64,000 nt of DNA from Pseudomonadota bacterium (GCA_018241405.1 JAFEDY010000026.1:120986-184985); one strand, 5' to 3'. Shown: positions 1-8,324, counted from the first letter of the stretch. Translations and numbers: made by a program. The notes: generated by a model not told the origin, from the sequence alone.

Positions 1-1779
1 GCGATCCAGGCCAAGGGCCTGATCGGCATGGCCAAGCACTACCTCGCCAATGAGCAGGAAACCAACCGGACCACGATACAGGAAACCGTCGACCGCCAGG
101 TGCTGCGCGAGATCTACCTGCTGCCGTTCGAGATGTCCGTCAAGGACGGCAAGGTGGCTTCCATCATGTGCGCCTACAACTACCTCAACGGTGTCTCCTC
201 CTGCGAGAACAAGGAGATGCTGACCGACGTGTTGCGCAACGACTGGGGCTTCACCGGCTACGTCCAGTCCGACTTTTTCGCCACCAAGTCCACCGTCGGC
301 ACGATGAACGCCGGCATGGACTTCATGATGCCTGTCCCGCTGCAATGGACGCCCGCCGCGCTGAATGCCGCGCTCCTCGCGGGCACCATCACCCAGGCGC
401 AGATCGACAAGGCGCTCGAACGCCGCTACACGCAGATGTTCAAGTTCGGCATCTTCGACCGCCCGCTCGCGCAAACGCCCATCGATTTCACGGCGGGGGG
501 TGCAAAGGCTCGCGACATCGGCACCAAGTCTGCCGTTCTGCTGCAGAACAACGGCGCGCTGCCGTTCGCGAGCACGGTCCAGAAGGTGCTTGTGATCGGC
601 AAGGCCACCCAGGTCTATGCGCAGCAGGCGGTCGCCGGTGGTGTGGTCGTCGGCAAGCCCATGGGTGCGGGCGGCGGCAGCTCCGATGTCGTGCCGAACT
701 ACACGGTGGCTCCGGTCGCAGGCTTGCAGGACGTGCTCAAGTCGCTCGGCAACGCCACTGCCACGGTGACGCTGGTGACCGTACAGGATGACAACAGCGA
801 CCTGGCTGCCGCGGTCACCGCAGCGCAGGGCGCCGATGCCGTGATCGTGATGGCCGGCACGATCTCAGAAGAGGGCGCTGACCGCGCCACCTTCACCAGC
901 GCCGCCGGAACGACCTTGGCCACCAGCCCTGCCGACGGCAGCAGCCTCGACTGGTATGCGGCGCGGCCGAACACGATTGCGACGACGGTCCCGAGCGGCA
1001 ACCTGGCCAAGAACAGCCGCACAGTGGACATGATCAAGGCCATCCAGGCCGCAGCGCCGACCAAGACCGCGCTGGTGCTGAAGGACAATGCCGGCGTGGC
1101 GATGGACCCTGCGCTCGTTGGCGCTGCCGGACCGGCGATCCTCGAGGTCTGGTTCCCAGGCCAGGAGGACGGCCACATCGTCGCGGACCTGCTTTTCGGC
1201 GTGAAAAATCCGTCGGGCAAACTGCCGGTGACCTTCCCGTTCGTCGGCCAGGGATTCCTTGACGGACTCACCGCGGCACAGTTTCCTGGCGTTCTGTCGG
1301 GCGACGGCGTGACGAGCACCGTCGAATACACCGAAAAGCTGAACCTCGGCTATCGCTGGTATGACGCCAACAAAGTGACGCCGGCCTTCCCGTTCGGCCA
1401 CGGCCTGTCGTACACGACCTTCAGCGTCACCAGCCCCAGCGTTACCACCAACGCCGGCAAGTACGCGGTCAAGGCCACCGTCAGGAACACCGGTCCCAGA
1501 ACGGGATCCGAAGTCGTACAGGTCTACGTCACCCTGCCCGCGGGAGCCGACTCCGTCGGCGCCAAGCAGCCGCCGAAGCGCCTGGTCGGCTTCAAGAAGG
1601 TCGAACTGGCGGCCGGCGCTTCGCAGGACGTCACGATCACCATCGACCCGTCGGCATCCAACCATCCGCTCAGCGTGTGGAGCACGACCTACAACCAGTG
1701 GATCACCCCCGCGGGAACCTATTCGGTATCGGTCGGCAATTCATCGAGGAACCTGACCACGGTGACGTTCACGAGGTAA
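1..1779 (+). CDS. Family 3 glycoside hydrolase (beta-glucosidase type), 5' end outside window
   Basis: This is the 3' portion of a GH3 exo-glycosidase, which would release terminal glucose or xylose from oligosaccharides; the reading frame is open at base 1. The TIM-barrel part shows the substrate-binding AKHYL motif (about 31-45) and the QSDFFA motif, whose Asp codon at 271-273 is the expected retaining nucleophile. The alpha/beta sandwich domain follows (about 480-1260, with a VWFPGQEDG-like motif). A fibronectin III-like C-terminal domain (about 1440-1770) is typical of bacterial GH3 enzymes. The signal peptide, if any, is not visible. Such enzymes are uncommon in Comamonadaceae, most of which use sugars poorly. 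Family assignment is secure; the substrate is not known. Confidence 0.93.
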   Translation, partial: AIQAKGLIGMAKHYLANEQETNRTTIQETVDRQVLREIYLLPFEMSVKDGKVASIMCAYNYLNGVSSCENKEMLTDVLRNDWGFTGYVQSDFFATKSTVGTMNAGMDFMMPVPLQWTPAALNAALLAGTITQAQIDKALERRYTQMFKFGIFDRPLAQTPIDFTAGGAKARDIGTKSAVLLQNNGALPFASTVQKVLVIGKATQVYAQQAVAGGVVVGKPMGAGGGSSDVVPNYTVAPVAGLQDVLKSLGNATATVTLVTVQDDNSDLAAAVTAAQGADAVIVMAGTISEEGADRATFTSAAGTTLATSPADGSSLDWYAARPNTIATTVPSGNLAKNSRTVDMIKAIQAAAPTKTALVLKDNAGVAMDPALVGAAGPAILEVWFPGQEDGHIVADLLFGVKNPSGKLPVTFPFVGQGFLDGLTAAQFPGVLSGDGVTSTVEYTEKLNLGYRWYDANKVTPAFPFGHGLSYTTFSVTSPSVTTNAGKYAVKATVRNTGPRTGSEVVQVYVTLPAGADSVGAKQPPKRLVGFKKVELAAGASQDVTITIDPSASNHPLSVWSTTYNQWITPAGTYSVSVGNSSRNLTTVTFTR

Positions 1780-1865
1780 GTCAGGGTCTACCATGCCACT
1801 GCCGTTCGGATCCGACGCTGCCGCAGTACCGCGTCTACCGGCGGATGGATGCTGCGACTCGACTA

Positions 1866-2130
1866 GGGCCTGTTAACGCTATGGAAGGGGATCGCGTTGC
1901 CTCGCAAAGGGGCTGGATGCAAGACGCCCGCGCGCCGCAAGGCTAGTGCCTTGCAAGCGTGGGCAACGCCGCAGACGGCCCCTTTGCGAAGCAACCCGAA
2001 GGGAAGCCCATGGCAGCCCGCCCCTCGGCGTTGCGCTTCTTGTGCGTGCGAACGCACGCACTGCGTCGCGCGCCTTGATGGGCGGGCTGCCATGAGCTTC
2101 GCGACCCCTTCCATAGCGTTAACAGGCCCT
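1866..2130. mobile_element. MITE-like element with 25-bp terminal inverted repeats and two internal hairpins
   Basis: A 265-bp non-coding element fills most of the 376-bp gap between the GH3 gene and the RhtB-type gene. The ends are perfect inverted repeats beginning GGGCCTGTTAACGCTATGG (1866-1890 and 2106-2130), and both ends are flanked by TA, which fits a 2-bp TA target duplication. Inside are two further hairpins: one with arms near 1897-1913 and 1978-1994 around a small GCAAGGC/GCCTTGC hairpin (1938-1955), and one with arms 2009-2023 and 2080-2094 around GTGCGTGCG/CGCACGCAC. There is no transposase. It looks like a non-autonomous derivative of a TA-targeting insertion sequence; the parent family is not identified. 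Confidence 0.75.
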
Positions 2131-2155
2131 AGACCGCCTTGCTCACTGAATTTCC

Positions 2156-2809
2156 TCAACGCTGCGCCGTAGCCAGGCGCAGCGCCAATCCCAGGAACAC
2201 CAGGCCGGCCACGCGGTTGAGCAGCCGCTGCGCCCGCGCCGAGCGTTGCAAGAGCGCGCCGAACGCCCCCGAGAAGCAGGCAATCGCGCCAAACACCAGC
2301 AACGTGGCCAGCATGAACACCAGGCCCAGCAGCATGATCTGCCGCGCCATGCTGCCGCGCGCCGGATCGGCAAACTGCGGCAGAAAGGCCAGGAAGAACA
2401 CCAGCACCTTGGGGTTGGTGAGGTTCATCACCACACCGCGCCCTACCATGCGCAGCGCACCGCTGGCTGCGGGGAGCTCGCCTGGCTCGGCGGCCCCCTC
2501 CATCTGCGCTTCCTCACTGCCCGCAGGCGCACGCAGCGCCCCCCAGGCCAGCCAGACCAGGTAGGCAGCGCCGCAGAACTTGAGCACGCCGAACGCCACG
2601 CCGGACGCCGCGAACACCGCCGCCAGCCCCAGGGCCACCGCCGTGGTGTGACCCACCAGCCCCAGGCACAGGCCCAGCACCACGCACATGCCGGCACGCC
2701 AGCCGCGCTGCGCCGACTGCAGCAGCACGAAGATGTTGTCCGGCCCTGGGGTCAGGGCCAGCAGGGCGGAGACGCCAAAGAAGGCAACAAGGGTTTCAAT
2801 CGAGGGCAT
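2156..2809 (-). CDS. LysE/RhtB family amino-acid exporter
   Basis: This 217-residue integral membrane protein of the LysE/RhtB superfamily exports amino acids or homoserine-lactone-like compounds across the inner membrane. The N-terminal LLALTPGPDNIFVL segment is the family signature, and about six hydrophobic segments fill the length, which is normal for the family. The ATG at 2809 is preferred because it lies six residues before the first membrane helix. An in-frame GTG at 2851 would add 14 residues, and neither has a strong ribosome-binding site. The 3' end lies 25 bp from the MITE-like element. The substrate cannot be told from sequence. Confidence 0.9.
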   Translation of the reverse strand: MPSIETLVAFFGVSALLALTPGPDNIFVLLQSAQRGWRAGMCVVLGLCLGLVGHTTAVALGLAAVFAASGVAFGVLKFCGAAYLVWLAWGALRAPAGSEEAQMEGAAEPGELPAASGALRMVGRGVVMNLTNPKVLVFFLAFLPQFADPARGSMARQIMLLGLVFMLATLLVFGAIACFSGAFGALLQRSARAQRLLNRVAGLVFLGLALRLATAQR

Positions 2810-2888
2810 GTCGGTCGTCAGGTTGAAGTCGGGCGGCGCCACTGGCGCCACAATCGATGCTTTCGTCAGATCCCACTCAGTTTACGCA

Positions 2889-3497
2889 ATGGATTTCCTT
2901 CTTGTGCTGGCGCTGGCCTTCTCCGGCGCCTACCTGCTCAACCACCAGCAGCAGCGCAGGCGCATCGCCCTGCTGGCCCAGCACCTGCGGCCCTACCAGA
3001 TCGAGCAGTTCATGGAGAACCTGACCCAGGGCTACCTGCGCGCCATGGGCGAACAGGATGCCGAGCGCCGCCAGCAGGTGCTGGGCCTGCTGGCGGCCAC
3101 CGAGGCGCAGCTCTCTGAGCAGTTCGAGCGCTTCGCCGCCGACTTCCGCCGCGTGCCGGCGGTGCTGGCGCGCGTGAGCCGCCTGCCGCTGGGCCTGCCT
3201 TTCGCCACCCAACTGTTTTCGGCGGCCAGCTTCGACATGCGCGCGCTGCTGGATCTGCACGCGCGCGGCATCGCCCGTGCCCTGCGCAACGAGGACGGCC
3301 TGTCGCCGCGCGACCGCGCCTTCACGATGACGGCCGAACTGTTCCTGATGCAGCACAGCTGCCACTGGTTCTGCAAGTCCAAGACCGTGGCGTCGGCCCG
3401 CATGATGGCGCGCCACCAGACGCCGCATGCCCAGCTCCTGGCCTCGGTCTCACCCGAGACGCGCAAGGCCTATCTGGCGCTGACCGGCCCGGCGTGA
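2889..3497 (+). CDS. Hypothetical protein with one N-terminal membrane anchor
   Basis: A 202-residue protein I do not recognise. Residues 2-16 form one hydrophobic segment, followed by a basic RRR stretch, so the rest is probably cytoplasmic and anchored at the inner membrane. The body is mainly helical and charged, with no catalytic motif that I can name. A HSCHWFCKSK patch near residue 155 is rich in Cys and His, but the spacing does not match a known metal site. It is transcribed divergently from the RhtB-type exporter and convergently with the EamA gene, whose stop lies 4 bp away. The ATG at 2889 was chosen because it begins the anchor segment. Confidence 0.75.
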   Translation: MDFLLVLALAFSGAYLLNHQQQRRRIALLAQHLRPYQIEQFMENLTQGYLRAMGEQDAERRQQVLGLLAATEAQLSEQFERFAADFRRVPAVLARVSRLPLGLPFATQLFSAASFDMRALLDLHARGIARALRNEDGLSPRDRAFTMTAELFLMQHSCHWFCKSKTVASARMMARHQTPHAQLLASVSPETRKAYLALTGPA

Positions 3498-3501
3498 TCC
3501 A

Positions 3502-4383
3502 TCACCCCAGCCCCAGGGCCACCACACCCGCCGCGATCAACAACGCGCCGGCCAGGCGCGCCGCGCGGTCGCCCTCGCCCAGCAGATGCCCGCCCAGCAG
3601 CGCGGCGAACAGCATGGACACCTCGCGCGCCGGCGCCACATGGGACAGGGGCGCGCTCTGCATGGCAAACAGCACCAGCACATAGGCCACGGGGCTGACA
3701 AACGCCACCAGCAGCGCAAAGCGCCACTGCGTGGCCCACAGGCGACGCAGCTCCACACGGTTGCGCAGCGCCACCGGGGCCAGCACCAGCACGCGCACGA
3801 AGTTGCCCATGTAGTCCACGAGGATGGGCGACAGCAGCATGGCCTTGACGGCGTAGCCGTCCACCACGGTGTAGCTGGCGATGAAGATGCCGGTGAGCAG
3901 GCCGTACCGCAGCCCCGAGCGCACGCGCCGCCGCGCCTGGGCATCGTGCGCCGCGCGCAGCAGGCCGGGGCCGCCAGCGATCAGGAACACGCCACCCACC
4001 ACGCCGGCAATGCCCAGCGCCGCGGTGGCCGACAGCCGCTCACCCAGCAGCGTGACGGCCACCAGAGCGGTCAAAAGCGGCCCCGTGCCGCGCGCCAGCG
4101 GGTAGACCACGGTGAGATCGGCCTTGCGGTAGCCGCGCAGCAGCACCACGTAATACAGCACATGCAGCACGCCACTGAGGGCCACGATGGCCCATTCGCG
4201 CGTGCCCCACAGCGGCACGGCGCTGCGCCCCAACCACCAGCCCAGCGGCGCCCAGACCAGCATCATCAGCACGGCGGTGAAGAATGCAAAGCGCGCATCG
4301 CCCCCGGCCTTCTTGGCGGCGATGTTCCAGATAGCGTGGATCAGCCCCGCGACGATGATCAGGGCAAAGGCATTGAGTGACAT
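3502..4383 (-). CDS. EamA/DMT-superfamily transporter
   Basis: This 293-residue inner-membrane protein has ten predicted helices arranged as two EamA repeats, the normal build of the drug/metabolite transporter superfamily. The first repeat contains GLIHAIWNIAAKKAG and VYPLARGTGPLLTAL, a signature of metabolite exporters. The second repeat has the matching VAPAREVSMLFAALLGG segment. The start ATG at 4383 begins MSLNAFALI, directly at the first helix; longer in-frame starts would add a Cys/Arg-rich tail. It ends 4 bp from the convergent hypothetical gene. The substrate is unknown; an amino-acid or other metabolite efflux role is the family expectation. Confidence 0.9.
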   Translation of the reverse strand: MSLNAFALIIVAGLIHAIWNIAAKKAGGDARFAFFTAVLMMLVWAPLGWWLGRSAVPLWGTREWAIVALSGVLHVLYYVVLLRGYRKADLTVVYPLARGTGPLLTALVAVTLLGERLSATAALGIAGVVGGVFLIAGGPGLLRAAHDAQARRRVRSGLRYGLLTGIFIASYTVVDGYAVKAMLLSPILVDYMGNFVRVLVLAPVALRNRVELRRLWATQWRFALLVAFVSPVAYVLVLFAMQSAPLSHVAPAREVSMLFAALLGGHLLGEGDRAARLAGALLIAAGVVALGLG

Positions 4384-4533
4384 GGAAAACAAGCAGCCGC
4401 AGCGCCTTGCGGCCGGCTGCAATGTTCAAAAGCGATCTGTTTCAGCCGTCCATGGCCCTGGGCGCTACCCATGCAACTGGCGCGCGCCAGGCCAGGGCCG
4501 CCGTGCAAGGGCCGCCCCGCAGCACTGGCGGCG

Positions 4534-4598
4534 TTCCCCCTCCCGTAGCGCGCAGCGCGTAGAGAGAGGGGGGAAGCGGCGCAAGCCGCTCAGGGGGG
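4534..4598. repeat. G/C-rich nested palindrome, terminator-like
   Basis: This segment lies between the EamA gene start and the BLUF gene stop. It holds a short palindrome (AGCGCGCAGCGCGT, 4548-4561), a CCCCCTCCC arm facing a GAGAGAGGGGGG arm, and an AGCGGC/GCCGCT hairpin at 4575-4590. On the minus strand it follows the BLUF gene and could end the folE-BLUF transcript, but it lacks a good T run. I see only one copy in this window. Segments of this style are common between genes in Comamonadaceae, from memory rather than from a search. Confidence 0.45.
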
Positions 4599-4606
4599 TG
4601 ATCACT

Positions 4607-5029
4607 TCAAGCCCGACCGATGATGTTGGCGGTAGCCATCAACTCTTCAAGCAGCGCAAACGACACCTTTCCCGAGCTCATGTAAGGGTCGAATTCGGGC
4701 TTCTCGGAGTACTTGAGGACGATGGAATGGTTGAGCTTGGCCAGGTTCACATGGCCCATGGTCCAGCCGCCGAAGCGGCGTTCGCTGATTTCCTCGAAGG
4801 CCAGCAGCTCCACGTCCTTGTGGCGCGCGTCGCGCTGGATATGGCCATAGAGCTCGCTGACCGTGGCGCGCCCGCCCTCTATGGCCTGCAGGAAGATGCC
4901 GCCGCCATAGCACAGCACGCCGGTGATGCCGGTGGCCGGGTTGTGCTGGCGCGATTGCGTGAGGATGGCCTCGATGGCTGCGGGCGTGGTGTCCACCGCG
5001 CGGCTGACGTAGAGCAGGCGAACCAACAT
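4607..5029 (-). CDS. BLUF-domain blue-light photoreceptor
   Basis: This 140-residue protein is a single BLUF (blue light using FAD) domain plus a short C-terminal tail of about 45 residues, as in small PixD-type photoreceptors. The residues that make the BLUF photocycle are all present: Tyr7 in LLYVS, Asn30 in HNPATGITG, and Gln48 in FLQAIEG; Trp89 lies in the expected GGWTMG loop. In this family, blue light rearranges the Gln-flavin hydrogen bonds and the protein then signals through a partner. No output domain is fused. It starts one base after the folE stop codon, so the two are almost certainly cotranscribed and translationally coupled. The output partner is unknown. Confidence 0.93.
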   Translation of the reverse strand: MLVRLLYVSRAVDTTPAAIEAILTQSRQHNPATGITGVLCYGGGIFLQAIEGGRATVSELYGHIQRDARHKDVELLAFEEISERRFGGWTMGHVNLAKLNHSIVLKYSEKPEFDPYMSSGKVSFALLEELMATANIIGRA

Positions 5030-5030
5030 G

Positions 5031-5756
5031 TCAGTTCCTTCCGGGGATGAGGGCCAAAAACTCGCGGCGCAGCGTGGAGTTGGTGAGGAACACGCCGCGC
5101 ATCACGGAGTTGATCATCTTGCTGTCCATCTCGCGCACGCCGCGCCAGGACATGCAGAAGTGGCTGGCCTCCATGACCACGGCCAGGCCGTCGGGCTGGG
5201 TTTTCTCCATGATCAGGTCGGCCAGCTGCACCACGGCCTCCTCCTGGATCTGCGGGCGGCCCATGACCCAGTCCACCAGGCGCGCGTACTTGGACAGGCC
5301 GATGACGTTGGTGTGCTCGTTGGGCAGCACGCCGATCCAGATCTTGCCGATCACGGGGCAGAAATGGTGGCTGCAGGCGCTGCGCACGGTGATCGGGCCG
5401 ACGATCATCAGCTCGTTCAAATGTTCGGCGTTCGGGAACTCGGTGATGCGCGGCGGCAGCACGTAGCGGCCCTTGAAGACCTCGTTCAGGTACATCTTGG
5501 CCACGCGGCGCGCCGTGTCCTGCGTGTTGTGGTCGCCGGCCGTGTCGATGACCATGCTGTCGAGCACGCCCTGCATCTTGGCCTCGACCTCGTCGAGCAG
5601 GCGTTCGAGCTCGCCCGGCTCTATGAATTCGGCGATGTTGTCGTTGGCATGAAAGCGCCGGCGCGCCGAGAGCACCCGTTCACGGATCTTGACGGACACG
5701 GGCGTGCCCTCATCGGGCGGCGGGGCGTTCGGTGCTGCTGCGGGTTCTGAAGACAT
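5031..5756 (-). CDS. folE: GTP cyclohydrolase I (FolE)
   Basis: This 241-residue enzyme converts GTP to 7,8-dihydroneopterin triphosphate, the first step of tetrahydrofolate synthesis. The zinc-site residues are visible: Cys128 with His130/His131 in SACSHHFCPV, and Cys201 in EASHFCMSWRG. About 25 N-terminal residues rich in Pro and Ala precede the helical part and look disordered. The ATG at 5756 is chosen; an upstream codon would add nine residues. The next gene downstream, one base away, encodes a BLUF photoreceptor. nudB, the enzyme for the following pathway step, is about 2 kb away on the same strand but separated by clsB, ybhP and a repeat. Confidence 0.97.
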   Translation of the reverse strand: MSSEPAAAPNAPPPDEGTPVSVKIRERVLSARRRFHANDNIAEFIEPGELERLLDEVEAKMQGVLDSMVIDTAGDHNTQDTARRVAKMYLNEVFKGRYVLPPRITEFPNAEHLNELMIVGPITVRSACSHHFCPVIGKIWIGVLPNEHTNVIGLSKYARLVDWVMGRPQIQEEAVVQLADLIMEKTQPDGLAVVMEASHFCMSWRGVREMDSKMINSVMRGVFLTNSTLRREFLALIPGRN

Positions 5757-5805
5757 GGCGGCATGGTACCAGCGAATGCGCACCCGGGTTTTAGGAGTGT
5801 TATAT

Positions 5806-5848
5806 GCCTCTAGCGCTTACGTATAAAGCGCTGACAGCTATATAAATG
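5806..5848 (+). repeat. Hairpin repeat copy 1 (AGCGCTT/AAGCGC-CAGCTAT family)
   Basis: This copy lies between folE and clsB. The stem arms are TAGCGCTTA and AAAGCGCTG, followed by the hallmark CAGCTATATAAAT tail. It is one of eleven copies in the window. Confidence 0.8.
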
Positions 5849-5855
5849 GTAGTCA

Positions 5856-7085
5856 TCAGTAGCGATTGCCTGTCACCCACAGCGCCGCACGCATGAGGCC
5901 GAAGGCGATGCGGTCGAGCGCTCGCTCGCGCCAGGGGCGCGCGGCGTATTCGTGCGGATCAAGCGGCCGTCCGCCGCTCTGCATGGCGCGTATCAGGCGC
6001 TGGCGCAGCTCCTGCGCAAACGGCGCGTCGCGCACCACCACGTTGGCCTCGCGCGCCAGCAACAGCGACAACGGGTCCAGGTTGCTCGACCCCACTGTGG
6101 CCCAGGCGCGCTGGGCCTGGGCGTCGATCACGGCCACCTTGGCATGCAGGAAGCTGGGCTCATATTCGTAGATCTCCACCCCTGCGGCCAGCAGGATGCC
6201 GTACACCGGCCGCGCCGCGTGGTACTGCATGAAATATTCGTAGCGCCCCTGCAGCAGCAGGCGCACGCGCACGCCGCGCCGCGCGGCCAGCACCAGGGCC
6301 CGGCGCAGCTTGCCACCGGGCACGAAGTAGGCGTTGGCGATGATGATCTCGCGCCGCGCCTGGGCGATGGCGCGCAGGTAGGCGTTCTCTATGCGCGTGC
6401 GGTGGCGCAGGTTGTCGCGCAGCAGCAGGGCCGCGCGCATGCCGCGGCTGCCGGCCTTGGCCCAGCGCGCCGCCACGCGCGCGGCGCTGGCGGCGCGCAG
6501 GTCGGCCAGCACCAGCGACAGGCGGCGATGGCGCACGTCGCTCATGGCGCGCATGCGCCACCACAGCTGCTCCATGGTGTCGCTGGCCTGCTGCACCAGG
6601 CTGCCCACGGCGCGCACCGCAAAATCAAAGCGCGGCGCGGCCAGTTCGCCATGGTGGGGGTCGTGCAGGTCGTCGAGCACGTTGATGCCACCGCAGAACA
6701 GCACGCAGCCGTCGATCACGCACAGCTTGCGGTGCAGCCTGCGCCAGCGCATGGGCAGCAAGAGCCCCAGCGGCCCCAGCGGTGAATACACCTGCACATG
6801 CACGCCGGCAGCCATGAGGCGCGAGCGCCACGGCTCCGGCAGGCGCCCCGTGCCCACGCCATCGACCACCAGGTGCACGCGCACGCCACGCCCGGCCGCA
6901 CGCATCAGCGCCTCGGCCACATCAGCGCCCGCACCCGTGCAGTCGAAGATGTAGGTCTCGAACTGGATGTCGGACAGGGCCGCATCCAGGTCGGCGATCA
7001 GGGCCGGAAAGAACTCCCGCGTGCCCTGGAGCAGCTGGATATGGTGGTCGGTGGCTGTGGTGGTCTGGCGCGCCGGGGTGGCCAT
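5856..7085 (-). CDS. clsB: Cardiolipin synthase B-like phospholipase D family protein
   Basis: This 409-residue phospholipase D superfamily enzyme probably joins phospholipids to make cardiolipin at the inner membrane. Both HxK(x)4D catalytic motifs are intact: HRKLCVID, followed by GGINVLDD, and HAKVAVID, followed by GSSNLDP. The protein lacks the two N-terminal membrane helices of ClsA, which matches ClsB (YbhO). The upstream neighbour, 4 bp away, is a YbhP-type phosphatase-fold protein; ybhP and clsB are also adjacent in enterobacteria, which supports the assignment. A copy of the hairpin repeat sits just past the stop. A general phospholipase D role is the alternative. Confidence 0.92.
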   Translation of the reverse strand: MATPARQTTTATDHHIQLLQGTREFFPALIADLDAALSDIQFETYIFDCTGAGADVAEALMRAAGRGVRVHLVVDGVGTGRLPEPWRSRLMAAGVHVQVYSPLGPLGLLLPMRWRRLHRKLCVIDGCVLFCGGINVLDDLHDPHHGELAAPRFDFAVRAVGSLVQQASDTMEQLWWRMRAMSDVRHRRLSLVLADLRAASAARVAARWAKAGSRGMRAALLLRDNLRHRTRIENAYLRAIAQARREIIIANAYFVPGGKLRRALVLAARRGVRVRLLLQGRYEYFMQYHAARPVYGILLAAGVEIYEYEPSFLHAKVAVIDAQAQRAWATVGSSNLDPLSLLLAREANVVVRDAPFAQELRQRLIRAMQSGGRPLDPHEYAARPWRERALDRIAFGLMRAALWVTGNRY

Positions 7086-7089
7086 ACCA

Positions 7090-7857
7090 TCAAAGCCTGA
7101 ACTCCGCGATCAGCGGCAGATGGTCCGACATGCGCCACCAGACGCGCCCGCGCGGCACATGCAGGCCCATGGGCGTGAGTCCGCGCACGTACACATGGTC
7201 GAGCTGCACCACGGGCAGGCGCGCGGGGTAGGTGAAGGGCTGCGGGGCATCGTCATACTCGTGCAGGCCAAAGCCGGCCAGCATGCGTTTGATCTGCAGG
7301 CCCCAGTCGTTGAAGTCGCCGGCCACCACCAGCGGCGCGCGTGGCGGCACTTCACGCTCAATGAAACGCTGCAGTTGCTGCACCTGGCGTATGCGGCTGC
7401 CGGGCACCAACCCCAGGTGCACCACGATGGCATGCACGAGGCGGCCATGCACCTTGACCTCCACATGCAGCAGGCCGCGCTGCTCGAAGCGGTGGTCGGA
7501 GATGTCCTCGTGCTGGTGGCCCACGACCGGCCAGCGCGTGAGCAGGGCATTGCCATGCTCGCCATGGCGCGTGTAGGCATTGGTGCGGTAGACGGAGGCA
7601 TAGCCCTCGGGCGCCAGGTATTCGGCTTGCGGCACGCGCGGCCAGCGCTTGAAGTACGCGGCCTCCTTGTGGTTCATCTTGCGCACCTCTTGCAGGCACA
7701 CGATGTCGGCGTCGAGCTGTTCCACGGCCAGCCCCAGGTTGTGGATCTCCAGGCGGCGCGCCGGCCCCAACCCCTGCACACCTTTGTGGATGTTGTAGGT
7801 CGCAACGCGCAAGATGCCCGAATGCTCGACGGGTAGTTCGATCGGAAATGCAGTCAT
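7090..7857 (-). CDS. YbhP-like endonuclease/exonuclease/phosphatase family protein
   Basis: This 255-residue member of the metal-dependent endonuclease/exonuclease/phosphatase fold shows all the usual active-site segments: ATYNIHKG near the start, DIVCLQEV, GDFNDW, and a C-terminal SDHLPL. There is no signal peptide, so it is presumably cytoplasmic. Placement between nudB (2 bp upstream) and clsB (4 bp downstream) implies one operon and argues for a lipid-linked or phosphodiester role like that of YbhP. The ATG at 7857 is chosen because an upstream extension has a Cys/Arg-rich composition unlike a protein start. The exact substrate is unknown. Confidence 0.88.
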   Translation of the reverse strand: MTAFPIELPVEHSGILRVATYNIHKGVQGLGPARRLEIHNLGLAVEQLDADIVCLQEVRKMNHKEAAYFKRWPRVPQAEYLAPEGYASVYRTNAYTRHGEHGNALLTRWPVVGHQHEDISDHRFEQRGLLHVEVKVHGRLVHAIVVHLGLVPGSRIRQVQQLQRFIEREVPPRAPLVVAGDFNDWGLQIKRMLAGFGLHEYDDAPQPFTYPARLPVVQLDHVYVRGLTPMGLHVPRGRVWWRMSDHLPLIAEFRL

Positions 7858-7859
7858 CG

Positions 7860-8318
7860 TCAGACGAAGCGTGGCAGCCAGAGTATGGCCTCGGCATTGG
7901 AGGGTGAGAAGCAGCGGTCCGCCGCATCGCGCCACCCCATCCAAGCATATGCCGTGTGCTCGCGTGGATTCAAGGCCACGGGCGTCTCGCGCGGCACGAA
8001 CAGGCCGTACACATGCTCGGTATTGAGGTATACACCCGGCGCATAGCGATGTCGCCACTGGGGGTAAATGGCGTAGACATTCTCCAGCCCCCAGTCGCGC
8101 AGGCGGCAGCCGGGCGCGGCAGCGTCTATGCCGGTCTCTTCACGCACCTCGCGCGCGGCAGTCGCTGCAAGGTCTTCGGCCAGGCTGTCTTTGCTGCCGG
8201 TGACCGACTGCCAGAACTCCTCGGCTGCATCGGCACGGCGGATCAGCAGCACCTGCAGATCGGCGGTGTGGATGATCACCAGTACGGACTGGGGAATCTT
8301 GTAATGCAGCGCCGTCAT
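7860..8318 (-). CDS. nudB: Dihydroneopterin triphosphate diphosphatase (NudB), Nudix family
   Basis: This 152-residue Nudix hydrolase should remove pyrophosphate from dihydroneopterin triphosphate, the product of FolE, in folate synthesis. The FWQSVTGS segment before the Nudix box is characteristic of NudB, and the box itself reads G-x5-E-x7-REVREETG (about residues 41-63). It is followed by an aromatic loop (YPQWRHRYAPG) expected to hold the pterin. It lies 6 bp after ccdB and 2 bp before the ybhP-like gene. Position near aspS is the usual arrangement in Burkholderiales, but here a toxin-antitoxin pair has come in between. Confidence 0.93.
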   Translation of the reverse strand: MTALHYKIPQSVLVIIHTADLQVLLIRRADAAEEFWQSVTGSKDSLAEDLAATAAREVREETGIDAAAPGCRLRDWGLENVYAIYPQWRHRYAPGVYLNTEHVYGLFVPRETPVALNPREHTAYAWMGWRDAADRCFSPSNAEAILWLPRFV

Positions 8319-8324
8319 GGGACC

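Noticed and set aside
1863..2172. Small open frames on both strands inside the 1866-2130 element
   Set aside because: They translate the inverted repeats and hairpins and have no relation to transposases.
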